Both the position numbers and the translations under genes were made by a program. A stretch of 64,000 nt of DNA. Origin: Fluviicola sp. (GTDB lineage Bacteria > Bacteroidota > Bacteroidia > Flavobacteriales_D > Crocinitomicaceae). The stretch spans positions 16,952-80,951 of the forward strand of contig JARWZO010000028.1 in assembly GCA_029866325.1 (NCBI GenBank), written 5' to 3'. This document shows positions 51,595-59,130 of the stretch, piece after piece (within the stretch, counting starts at the first letter, position 1; every line of letters starts with the position of its first letter). Below the pieces are notes generated by a model. That model was not told the origin of the DNA. It searched no databases and was given only the letters and a program-made list of their open reading frames with translations.

Positions 51595-51723
51595 TTATTT
51601 TTCAAAATTCGGCAACCATTTATCGATATTTTTATCCGGGTAATAATACTTGATAATCTTCACAATTGCTTCTGCAAAATCACGAAGAATCAGATGATAC
51701 AAATCTTCACCGAATGCATTTTC
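51595..51723 (-). pseudogene. 3' remnant of an unidentified gene
   Basis: Between the restriction-modification and abi genes, a 42-codon open frame with no start codon encodes NAFGEDLYHLILRDFAEAIVKI and then KYYYPDKNIDKWLPNFEK before a stop. It reads like the C-terminal helix pair of a real protein and begins directly after a stop, so it is probably what is left of a deleted gene. The family is not recognised. Confidence 0.4.
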
Positions 51724-51740
51724 TTATTCTTACTAGCGAG

Positions 51741-54700
51741 TTAGTTACTTTCTACAATTTTCACCTCCTCCTCCGTCAAACCATACAATTCATAAACCAT
51801 TCGGTCTATTTCTTTGTCTGTTTTGTCAATCTCGGCTTTGATAGAAAGCGCTTTTTGTTTGTTTTCTTCAAATAAATCAATCCATTCAAATTCCTCTTTT
51901 TTGGTGAGTGGTAAACCACCTGCTGCTTTGATGCTTTTATTGAGTTCTTTGATGAAATCGGTAAATGCTAGTTCGTACCATTTTTCGAGTTTCCCGGAAA
52001 GTTTTTCTAGCTTGTATTGGTTGGAGAAATAGGATGAGAATTTCTGAAGAATTTGTGTTAATTCACTATTTGTTTTTAAAATAAGTTTCACCTTATCTTC
52101 AATGTTTTTATTCTCAAGGAACTGACTTGAAATCGGAATATTATTGATATACTGACTTTTTAATCTTAAATAACCACCTCTTGCTTTTGCACATATAGTT
52201 TCGATGAACATGCGGATTAATTTTGAATTTAAAATACCCAAAAGCGTTTTTGAATTTGAAGGAATTCCAAAACAGGTCATATCCATTAGTGTGTTATTAG
52301 CCAAAGTGAAATTAACATCGGAGGAAATATCTGGATAAATAATATACTCTTTTGAATACGGAAAATCAGTTTTAAATTGTTGAAATTCATACCAAACCTT
52401 ATTGCCTGCTTTCACTCCTTCTTTAATTATAGCACGGTTCAATAAATTGGTCTCAAATTGGCTTAAATATTCAAATTCATTTTTGTGATTTTTGAGATCA
52501 TTTATTAGAGAATATTTAACTTTCTCGGCATCTAAGGTATAAGGTAAAATAATTATGTTATTACAAACAACAGGGGAATACCTTTTAACTTCTCTTCCAA
52601 CAACATAGTCATTTGTGATTTTGGAAGTCGCTAATAATTGGGGTAAATTGTTTTTTGAATGAATGTAAACGGAGTTCAGACCGGTTTTGATTCCTACCTG
52701 TGGTTTTTCAATTATTTCAATTAATCTCTTATTTCTTTTAATCAGTTTTTTGAATAAATTAAAAACTCCTTCATTGTTTGAACCATTTGACCAACTACCT
52801 AATTTTTCGAATAATTCGATTTGAAAAACACGTATTGCACTCCTAAATTGATTTGAAACTTCGCTGTAATTTTCATTGGAAACCACTAACAAATTTGAGA
52901 ACATTTTCTTTGGTTCAATTTTAGTTTTTCTAAAAATTATTATTGATGGATAAGCAATTATTCCTTCAAAAACATCTAAATCTTTAAAATCAATATAAGA
53001 TATAATATTCACTTCAGAATTGAGAAAATCAATTAGAACCTTGCCATATTTTGTCTTAGTATATTTACTTGAAACAATAAAACCATTTAAACCATTTTCT
53101 TTTAAAATAGAATGAGATCTTTCGAAAAAATAAACATACAAATCAGATTTACCAGTGTAAGTTTTAAACTTTTTTTCTAATTCTAATTTTATGACATTTG
53201 AAATTAATTCATTTCTTACATAAGGCGGATTCCCAATCACCACATCAAACCCACCTTTTTCAAACACCTCCGGAAATTCCTTTTCCCAAGAAAACGCCTT
53301 TTCACCAGCCACAGCAACATCGTCAATCAAGGAGTTTCCGCATTTGATGTTGTTGTTTAAGGAATTGAGTTTTCTGCCTTTTTGGGCAGTGCGTAACCAT
53401 AAGGAAAGTTTGGCTATTTCTACCGATTCATCGTTTAAATCAACACCATAAATGTTGTTTTCCAAAATGTGCATTTCGGTGCCCGGAAACTCAAATGAAT
53501 AACCCAACAATTGCGATTCTAAACTATCAATGTAGTGGTGTTCTTGTATTAAAAATTCTAAGGCTTGATTTAAGAAAGCACCCGAACCGCAAGCGGGGTC
53601 ACAAATGGTGATTTGCAACAACCAATCGCGGTAAGCATGCAACGCGTTGTCTAGTTTTTCAATGGTTGTTTTATTGCGGTTTTTACGTCCTTTTGCAAAC
53701 TCTTCATCGATGATTTGAAATTCGGTTTTCTTTTCCTCGCACAACTTCCCAATCGTGTTGTCTACAATGTACTTTGTAATGTATTTGGGAGTGTAGAAAA
53801 CACCGTCCTTTTTTCGTCTGGTTTTTGTTTTATCGATCTCTTGACCTTCAATTTCCGATTTGATTTCATCAATTTCATTCAACGAGTTTTCGAAAATATG
53901 CCCCAAGATATTAACATCAACTTCGCTTAAGAAATTGTAATCACTCATTTTGTGGCTGTGATCATACAATAACGCATCGTCAATTTTCACCGCATCTAAC
54001 ACCTCATCTGGTAAAAACAACCCGCCATTGTAAGCAAAGATTTCAAATTCGGCCGTAATGGCATCACCCGTCTTTTTTCCAAAGGCTGGTAAGGTAACCA
54101 TCGCACCTGTGTTTAAATCTTCGAAATACATTTTATAGCGATCGTACAACGAAACTTGTACACGTGCATCGCGTAGATTTTTCCACTCTAGGTTGATTCG
54201 TCGAATAAGATTAGTAGGCAATAACAACCGGTCTTCAGCAAAGAAAATGAATAAAAAACGGTCTAGTAATTTCTGCGTTTTTTTGAATAAGAGCAATTTA
54301 TCGTATTCAGGATTGAGTGCTACCAAATTGTTATACAATCCGCGTTTGAACTCTGAATAATCCTTGTACAATTGCTTGGTAATCTTGTTTTCCTGCGAAA
54401 CGGATTCGTCTTTTAAATGCTTGGGAATATTGTTTTTAATGTTGTCGTAAGACAAACACATATACAAAAGCGCAAAATCGTCTTTGGTTAATTGAAACAA
54501 ATTGAATTCTACAAAATCAATGGCATTGTCAATATAGAAACGAATTCGTTCAAAGTTGGACGTAATGACATACACACATTCCGGTTGATTGTTTTTATAC
54601 CCGAATGCTTGTGTTTCAATTTTGTTTAAGTCGGTAGTATCGGTTCCTTTTAATTCAATAACGGCTTTCACTTTTCCGTCAATCAGAATAGCACCATCGG

Positions 54701-54959
54701 CTTTTTTAGCATTGGTTCGGTTTTTTTGTTCGGTCAATAAATTGAAATTGGTTTCCGGATTGATGGTATAGCCGAAAATTTGAACGAATAAATCTCGTAG
54801 AAAACCTTCTTGATATTGTTCTTCTTTACTGTTTTTTATATTGGTTTGTTTTTCGGTTTTATGAAAAACAGCGGTAAATTCATTCCACTTTTGCTCAAGC
54901 AATTTTTGATCTAACGACTGTAAGTGTTTGGTTATAACGGATTGCTGAAAGAGTGCCAT
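51741..54959 (-). CDS. Type IIG (Eco57I-like) restriction-modification enzyme
   Basis: A 1072-residue single-chain restriction-modification protein. The N-terminal nuclease domain has KADGAILIDGKVKAVIELKG (D88, E102, K104). The N6-adenine methylase has motif I DPACGSGAF (454-462), GVFYTPKYITKYIVD before it and motif IV NPPY (577-580, VVIGNPPYVRNE). A TaqI-like C-terminal specificity domain (about 760-990) follows and then a coiled coil. Such enzymes cleave and methylate DNA using one recognition domain, so no separate specificity gene is needed. CAAAGATG at 55027-55034 reads leftward as a near-perfect -7 element. Probably the main defence gene of the 47-55 kb island. Catalytic motifs look intact. 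Confidence 0.93.
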   Translation of the reverse strand: MALFQQSVITKHLQSLDQKLLEQKWNEFTAVFHKTEKQTNIKNSKEEQYQEGFLRDLFVQIFGYTINPETNFNLLTEQKNRTNAKKADGAILIDGKVKAVIELKGTDTTDLNKIETQAFGYKNNQPECVYVITSNFERIRFYIDNAIDFVEFNLFQLTKDDFALLYMCLSYDNIKNNIPKHLKDESVSQENKITKQLYKDYSEFKRGLYNNLVALNPEYDKLLLFKKTQKLLDRFLFIFFAEDRLLLPTNLIRRINLEWKNLRDARVQVSLYDRYKMYFEDLNTGAMVTLPAFGKKTGDAITAEFEIFAYNGGLFLPDEVLDAVKIDDALLYDHSHKMSDYNFLSEVDVNILGHIFENSLNEIDEIKSEIEGQEIDKTKTRRKKDGVFYTPKYITKYIVDNTIGKLCEEKKTEFQIIDEEFAKGRKNRNKTTIEKLDNALHAYRDWLLQITICDPACGSGAFLNQALEFLIQEHHYIDSLESQLLGYSFEFPGTEMHILENNIYGVDLNDESVEIAKLSLWLRTAQKGRKLNSLNNNIKCGNSLIDDVAVAGEKAFSWEKEFPEVFEKGGFDVVIGNPPYVRNELISNVIKLELEKKFKTYTGKSDLYVYFFERSHSILKENGLNGFIVSSKYTKTKYGKVLIDFLNSEVNIISYIDFKDLDVFEGIIAYPSIIIFRKTKIEPKKMFSNLLVVSNENYSEVSNQFRSAIRVFQIELFEKLGSWSNGSNNEGVFNLFKKLIKRNKRLIEIIEKPQVGIKTGLNSVYIHSKNNLPQLLATSKITNDYVVGREVKRYSPVVCNNIIILPYTLDAEKVKYSLINDLKNHKNEFEYLSQFETNLLNRAIIKEGVKAGNKVWYEFQQFKTDFPYSKEYIIYPDISSDVNFTLANNTLMDMTCFGIPSNSKTLLGILNSKLIRMFIETICAKARGGYLRLKSQYINNIPISSQFLENKNIEDKVKLILKTNSELTQILQKFSSYFSNQYKLEKLSGKLEKWYELAFTDFIKELNKSIKAAGGLPLTKKEEFEWIDLFEENKQKALSIKAEIDKTDKEIDRMVYELYGLTEEEVKIVESN

Positions 54960-55326
54960 GAATTAGTGCCTTTTTTGGTTTGAAGTAATCGTGTTTTCAC
55001 CATTGAGTGGTTTTTCGCTTCTAGTGCAAAGATGCTAAAAACGGTGAATAGTTGGTTCGTTACCATGAAAAAGCAGATCGATAGCTGAAATTTAGTTGAA
55101 GTTAAATTCCTTTGTTACAAAATACTTTGTTGTTAAAAGAAGAATTCATATTGCTGACCACGCGCCATTTAAGGAAATGGAGTCAGAAAAAATGCCGCTC
55201 ACTTTATATCTCACGATGAAGTCAATAGCGCATACTTCGAGACTTGATGGAAGAGGTTTATCCAGCTTAGTTAAAGAATTGGATTTTCAACCAAAATCCC
55301 TATCTTCATCCCGCAAAACCCAACAC
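54960..55326. other. Gene-free interval between the restriction-modification and VOC genes
   Basis: It holds the leftward -7 element CATCTTTG (reverse strand, 55027-55034) and, near 55303, TATCTTCA for the rightward VOC gene. An open frame extends the VOC gene upstream to 55096, but its 77 extra residues do not resemble a domain, so I treat it as non-coding. Confidence 0.5.
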
Positions 55327-55755
55327 ATGATAACAATTAACCCTTACTTAAACTTTTTAGGCAACACCGAAGAAGCCTTTTTGTTTTATAAATCCGTTTT
55401 CGGAGGCGAGTTTACTACCTTGCAGCGCTTCAGCGACATTCCAGGTGCGGCTGATAACCTGCCCGAAGAAGACAAACACAAACTGATGCACGTGGCGCTG
55501 CCCATCGGAAAAGCCTGTGTGTTGATGGGAACCGATGCACTCGAATCTGCCGGACACAAAGTAACGATGGGAAACAACATTTCCTTGTCGATTGATGCCG
55601 AGAGCGAAGCCCAAGCCGACCAACTCTACGCAGCTCTTTCGCAAAACGGAGTAGCCGAAATGCCCATGGAAAAAACCTTCTGGGGTGCTTATTTCGGGAT
55701 GTGCGACGACCAGTTTGGGTTGAAGTGGATGATTAATTATGATTACCCTCAATAG
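55327..55755 (+). CDS. VOC-family PhnB-like protein
   Basis: A 142-residue vicinal-oxygen-chelate protein: ITINPYLNFLGNTEEAFLFYKSVFGGEF, RFSDIPGAAD, MHVALPIGKACVLMGTDAL and WGAYFGMCDDQFGLKWMINY follow the PhnB/3-demethylubiquinone-like (glyoxalase superfamily) pattern. The reaction is unknown; many copies are detoxification or antibiotic-binding proteins. The start is set at ATG 55327, where family homology begins. The stop lies inside the first of four hairpin repeats that separate genes in this region. Confidence 0.9.
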   Translation: MITINPYLNFLGNTEEAFLFYKSVFGGEFTTLQRFSDIPGAADNLPEEDKHKLMHVALPIGKACVLMGTDALESAGHKVTMGNNISLSIDAESEAQADQLYAALSQNGVAEMPMEKTFWGAYFGMCDDQFGLKWMINYDYPQ

Positions 55756-55756
55756 A

Positions 55757-55906
55757 TTTTTGATGTTGGATGCTTGATTTTTGATTGAAATCTCGCATAA
55801 AAGTTGAGACTTGCATACAAAACTTTAATGAAGGTTGCAAGAATCGAGTTCTAACGGTAAATCTCATCCAACATCAAGCATCAAGCATCCAACATCAAGC
55901 ATCCAA
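55757..55906. repeat. Hairpin dispersed repeat, copy 1
   Basis: A left arm of GATGTTGGATGCTTGATTTT type (55757-55790) and a right arm of tandem ATCAAGCATCCAACATC words (55867-55906) are complementary and enclose about 76 unrelated bases. Same arms as copies at 56546, 57379 and 61591. Confidence 0.8.
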
Positions 55907-55930
55907 TTACCAAAAATTAAAAATTTAACT

Positions 55931-56545
55931 ATGAAAACAACCCTTTTAGCAATTCTTTTCCTTTGGGCCTTCTCCCCCTTCGCAAAAGCCGATTCACCAA
56001 TTACTTCCACGGATATTTCTTCGTCGTACCAAGATGTTGCAATCGTGCAAACAGCCGCATCGGCGCAAGGCGTACTCACCGACGAATTGATGGCTTACCT
56101 TGCCGACGAAAACAATCCCATTGATGTGAAAATGGCCGTGATCAATCAGTTGGGTTGGGATTTCGATGGAAAATCGAATGCCGATGTTTACCTCAATTAC
56201 CTCATCACCACCAAAAAGGTAGCCAGCGAAGCCAAACTCAAGAAAAAAGGAACGGCTCATCAATTGATCTGCATGGCTTATTTCAAGGCGATGGACAATT
56301 ACTTCGACGTGAAAGATGCGGTGGTTTATGCCGATTTGGCCGCCAAGAAAAACAAGAAAAGTTACACCATTCAATTGATCGTTGCCATTATCAAAGCACA
56401 AAAAGCCTTCGATGCCGATTGGTGTGCCGTGTATAAACTCACTGATGCCGTGCGCACAAATGCGGGTTTAACCATGGATATGCGCAAAGAAGCGTCGGAT
56501 GCCGTTTTTGAGTATATGGATTTGTATAAGGACTCCTGCAAATAG
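55931..56545 (+). CDS. Secreted helical protein of unknown function
   Basis: A 204-residue protein from ATG 55931 with signal peptide MKTTLLAILFLWAFSPFAKA. The mature part is helical with repeated Asp/Ala-rich segments (VLTDELMAYLADENNPIDVKMAVINQLGW, DVYLNYLITTKK, AVVYADLAAKKNKKSYTIQL), reminiscent of alpha-solenoid repeats. No family recognised. Enclosed by two hairpin repeats, which may be coincidence since they separate most genes here. A periplasmic location is expected. Confidence 0.75.
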   Translation: MKTTLLAILFLWAFSPFAKADSPITSTDISSSYQDVAIVQTAASAQGVLTDELMAYLADENNPIDVKMAVINQLGWDFDGKSNADVYLNYLITTKKVASEAKLKKKGTAHQLICMAYFKAMDNYFDVKDAVVYADLAAKKNKKSYTIQLIVAIIKAQKAFDADWCAVYKLTDAVRTNAGLTMDMRKEASDAVFEYMDLYKDSCK

Positions 56546-56684
56546 ATAATGCTTGATGCTTGATGCTTGATTTTTGATGGGATTCTATTAAAAAACTAAG
56601 ATTCATATACATAAACTTGGTCCGTTTGGTGAATTGGGATTTAACCGTCGATCCAACATCAAGCATCAAAAATCCAACATCAAC
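56546..56684. repeat. Hairpin dispersed repeat, copy 2
   Basis: Left arm GCTTGATGCTTGATTTTTG type (56546-56580), right arm ATCCAACATCAAGCATC type (56650-56684), about 69 bp between. The right arm ends 2 bp before the nitroreductase start codon. Confidence 0.8.
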
Positions 56685-56685
56685 C

Positions 56686-57378
56686 ATGGAAAAAACAGAA
56701 AGTATTCTCATCAACGGCCATCGCCATCTTAAATACAGCGGACAATCGTTTTCTGCAGAAGAATCGTTGCAACGCAGCAAGACCTTTTACGCAGAGCTCA
56801 ATGAACGTCGCTCGGTGCGAACCTTTTCTACCGAACCTGTTTCAAAAGAAGTCATTGATCAGCTTATTCTAGCAGCATCAACTGCTCCGTCGGGAGCGCA
56901 CAAACAGCCTTGGACCTTCTGTGCGGTTTCTAATGCTGAGCTCAAAACACAAATCAGAATTGCTGCCGAAAAAGAAGAACAAGAAAACTACGATGGTCGC
57001 ATGAGTGAGCGCTGGCGTAAAGACCTGGAACATTTAGGAACCGACGAACACAAACCCTTTCTGGAAGACGCGCCGTGGTTGATTGTGGTGTTTAAACGTG
57101 CGTATGAAGTAGATGAATCGGGCGAGAAACACAACAACTATTACGTGAACGAATCGGTGGGAATTGCCTGCGGAATGCTCATTTCTGCCATTCACAACGC
57201 CGGGTTGGTGACACTTACGCATACACCTAGTCCGATGAACTTTCTTACCGGATTGCTTGATCGCCCGGCAAACGAACGCGCCTTTTTATTATTACCAGTC
57301 GGTTATGCCGCAGAACCGTCTTACGTGCCTGACATTCACCGCAAAACACTGGAAGAAGTAGCTGCTTTTTATCTATAA
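56686..57378 (+). CDS. Nitroreductase-family flavoprotein
   Basis: A 230-residue FMN protein from ATG 56686. FYAELNERRSVRTFSTEPV binds FMN phosphate, ILAASTAPSGAHKQPWTFCAV is the canonical Ser-Gly-x-His/Lys-Gln-Pro-Trp segment, and NESVGIACGMLISAIHNAGLVTLTHTPSPM completes the fold. The close spacing of the motifs fits the nitroreductase/iodotyrosine-deiodinase-like branch. Electron donor NAD(P)H, physiological substrate unknown. The codons of the first residues directly follow a hairpin repeat, so the mRNA leader may be that repeat. Confidence 0.92.
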   Translation: MEKTESILINGHRHLKYSGQSFSAEESLQRSKTFYAELNERRSVRTFSTEPVSKEVIDQLILAASTAPSGAHKQPWTFCAVSNAELKTQIRIAAEKEEQENYDGRMSERWRKDLEHLGTDEHKPFLEDAPWLIVVFKRAYEVDESGEKHNNYYVNESVGIACGMLISAIHNAGLVTLTHTPSPMNFLTGLLDRPANERAFLLLPVGYAAEPSYVPDIHRKTLEEVAAFYL

Positions 57379-57501
57379 TGATGTTTGATGTTGGATTAGG
57401 GCTTTCCTATGAATATCCGTTCTTCCGTCTTTACTGAAGTTCTTGCAGGAATTGGATTGTGCTTTTTTGGAGGACTCCAATCAAACATCAAGCATCAAAC
57501 A
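57379..57501. repeat. Hairpin dispersed repeat, copy 3
   Basis: Left arm TGATGTTTGATGTTGGATT (57379-57397) and right arm TCAAACATCAAGCATCAAAC (57480-57500), about 82 bp between. Located between the convergent nitroreductase and thyA genes. Confidence 0.75.
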
Positions 57502-57522
57502 CCGCGTCCGCCTTTGGCGCGA

Positions 57523-58317
57523 TCAAACTGCGACAGCTGCTTTAATATGCGGATGCGGATCATAATTCACCAACTCAAAATCATCAATCGTAAAGGCAAA
57601 CAAATCGGTCACTTCCGGGTTGATTTTCATTTGCGGTAAAGCTCTGAAATCGCGGGTCAATTGTAAGTTCGCTTGTTCGAGGTGATTGTTGTACAAGTGC
57701 GCATCACCCAGCGTGTGAATGAATTCTCCGGGTTGCAACCCACACACTTGAGCCATCATCATCGTAAGGAGGGCATACGAAGCGATATTGAACGGCACAC
57801 CCAAAAAGGTATCGGCCGAACGCTGGTATAACTGACAGCTCAACTTGCCTTCCGCCACATAAAACTGAAACATCGTATGGCACGGTGGCAAAGCCATTTC
57901 ATCCACGTATGCTACATTCCAGGCGCTCACGATCATTCGGCGTGAATCGGGGTTGTGTTTGATTTGGTTTACTACATTCGCAATCTGATCAATGTGACGA
58001 CCATCGGGTGTAGGCCATGAACGCCACTGATAACCGTATACCGGACCCAGGTTTCCGTTTTCGTCTGCCCATTCGTCCCAGATACTCACATTGTTGTCTT
58101 TCAGGTATTGAATATTGGTGTCGCCTTTCAGGAACCACAACAACTCATGAATGATCGATCGCAGGTGCAGTTTTTTGGTGGTTAATACCGGAAAACCGTC
58201 GGCCAGGTTAAACCGCATCTGATAACCAAAAGTAGACAATGTTCCTGTTCCTGTTCGGTCGCCTTTTGCAGTTCCGTTATCCAAAATATGCTGTAATAAA
58301 TCGTGATATTGCTTCAT
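57523..58317 (-). CDS. thyA: Thymidylate synthase
   Basis: A 264-residue Thy[20 protein letters not shown] (dUMP phosphate region), [32 protein letters not shown] with the catalytic Cys, [22 protein letters not shown], and [11 protein letters not shown] are all present. It methylates dUMP to dTMP with methylene-tetrahydrofolate, regenerated through FolA (31634-32140). E. coli-type length; ATG start at 58317. No partner gene adjacent. Confidence 0.97.
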   Translation of the reverse strand: MKQYHDLLQHILDNGTAKGDRTGTGTLSTFGYQMRFNLADGFPVLTTKKLHLRSIIHELLWFLKGDTNIQYLKDNNVSIWDEWADENGNLGPVYGYQWRSWPTPDGRHIDQIANVVNQIKHNPDSRRMIVSAWNVAYVDEMALPPCHTMFQFYVAEGKLSCQLYQRSADTFLGVPFNIASYALLTMMMAQVCGLQPGEFIHTLGDAHLYNNHLEQANLQLTRDFRALPQMKINPEVTDLFAFTIDDFELVNYDPHPHIKAAVAV

Positions 58318-58407
58318 GTTGCTGAAAATTCAAGCGTGAAATTACGATTTTCTCGAGCGCGGTACAAGCACGGTTCATAAGTCGGTCTCATTGTTGAAAC
58401 AATAAAA

Positions 58408-58499
58408 TTCAACCACATAGAGCACATAGGCCACATAGGATAACTCCAAGAACTTATAAAGCTCAAAAACTATGTTATCTATGTGTCCTATGTGGTGAA
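58408..58499. repeat. Inverted repeat of CACATAG type
   Basis: CCACATAGAGCACATAGGCC (inside 58408-58444) is partly complementary to CTATGTGTCCTATGTGG (inside 58470-58499). It forms a hairpin with about 25 bases between arms. Another intergenic hairpin repeat, different in sequence from the CATCAAGC family. Confidence 0.7.
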
Positions 58500-58508
58500 A
58501 AGATGAAT

Positions 58509-58540
58509 TTTGGCTCTCAACTCCTATTTCGTTACATTTG
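58509..58540 (+). promoter_or_regulatory. Promoter (TTTG, 20 bp, TACATTTG)
   Basis: TTTG at 58509-58512 and perfect TACATTTG at 58533-58540 with a 20-bp spacer, the best Bacteroidota promoter in the window. It ends 23 bp before the ATG at 58564 and rules out the upstream start at 58510. Confidence 0.8.
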
Positions 58541-58563
58541 CCGTGGTCAGAAGAACCGTATTG

Positions 58564-58941
58564 ATGAAAAATTGGCTTATAATCTGCTTCCTGTTTGTGG
58601 CGAGTACCGGTTTCGGTCAGCACCTCAAGAAAAAATTCTACGGTACCTATACTGGTGTGATTCCGGCTTACAAACTGGATATCGGTTCAGATGTTGTTGA
58701 TGTAGCTTCGGCCAGTATCACCATTGTGCTTTCTCCCGAAGGAGTGGTGCAGCAATTGGGAAACAGCACCAAAAACGGCACGTGGAAGATCGTAAGCACC
58801 GAGAAAGCTTATTTCGTACTTTCACTTCGCCTCGAAGGCCAACTCGCCGAAGAACAGATTGTGTTGGATAAAAAGTTGAAAACCATGGTGCGTCAAGGGA
58901 TTTTTCCGCAACCTGATACAGAGCTTGCGAAGGATCATTAA
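58564..58941 (+). CDS. Small secreted protein of unknown function
   Basis: A 125-residue protein from ATG 58564 with signal peptide MKNWLIICFLFVASTGFGQ. The mature chain is beta-rich (FYGTYTGVIPAYKLDIGSDVVDV, ASITIVLSPEGVVQQLGN, GTWKIVSTEKAYFVLSL), a small lipocalin-like or beta-sandwich pattern. No family recognised. A strong promoter precedes it and no operon partner follows. Periplasmic location is expected. Confidence 0.75.
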   Translation: MKNWLIICFLFVASTGFGQHLKKKFYGTYTGVIPAYKLDIGSDVVDVASASITIVLSPEGVVQQLGNSTKNGTWKIVSTEKAYFVLSLRLEGQLAEEQIVLDKKLKTMVRQGIFPQPDTELAKDH

Positions 58942-58958
58942 TCGTTGCTTTGTTCACC

Positions 58959-59070
58959 TTGCTCCTCTCTCAAGAGCAATTTCCCTCTTGAGGGTGGGAA
59001 GAGCAAGCACTACTTGTGATGAAATGGCGGGTGACGATTTTATCTTGCTTGATCTTGCTTGATCTTGCTC
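58959..59070. repeat. Hairpin and 10-bp tandem repeat
   Basis: CTCAAGAG/CTCTTGAG words inside 58959-59007 form a hairpin, and 59042-59070 holds three tandem copies of ATCTTGCTTG (last one ending CTC). The interval has no gene and precedes the DUF5686 gene. Confidence 0.65.
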
Positions 59071-59130
59071 TGATTTAACAAATCCTAGCTTTTCTTTCTC
59101 GTTGCAATTGCCTATTTTTAAGGCTTCAAT

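Noticed and set aside
55096..55326. N-terminal extension of the VOC protein
   Set aside because: Homology begins at the ATG at 55327; the upstream 77 codons show no domain.
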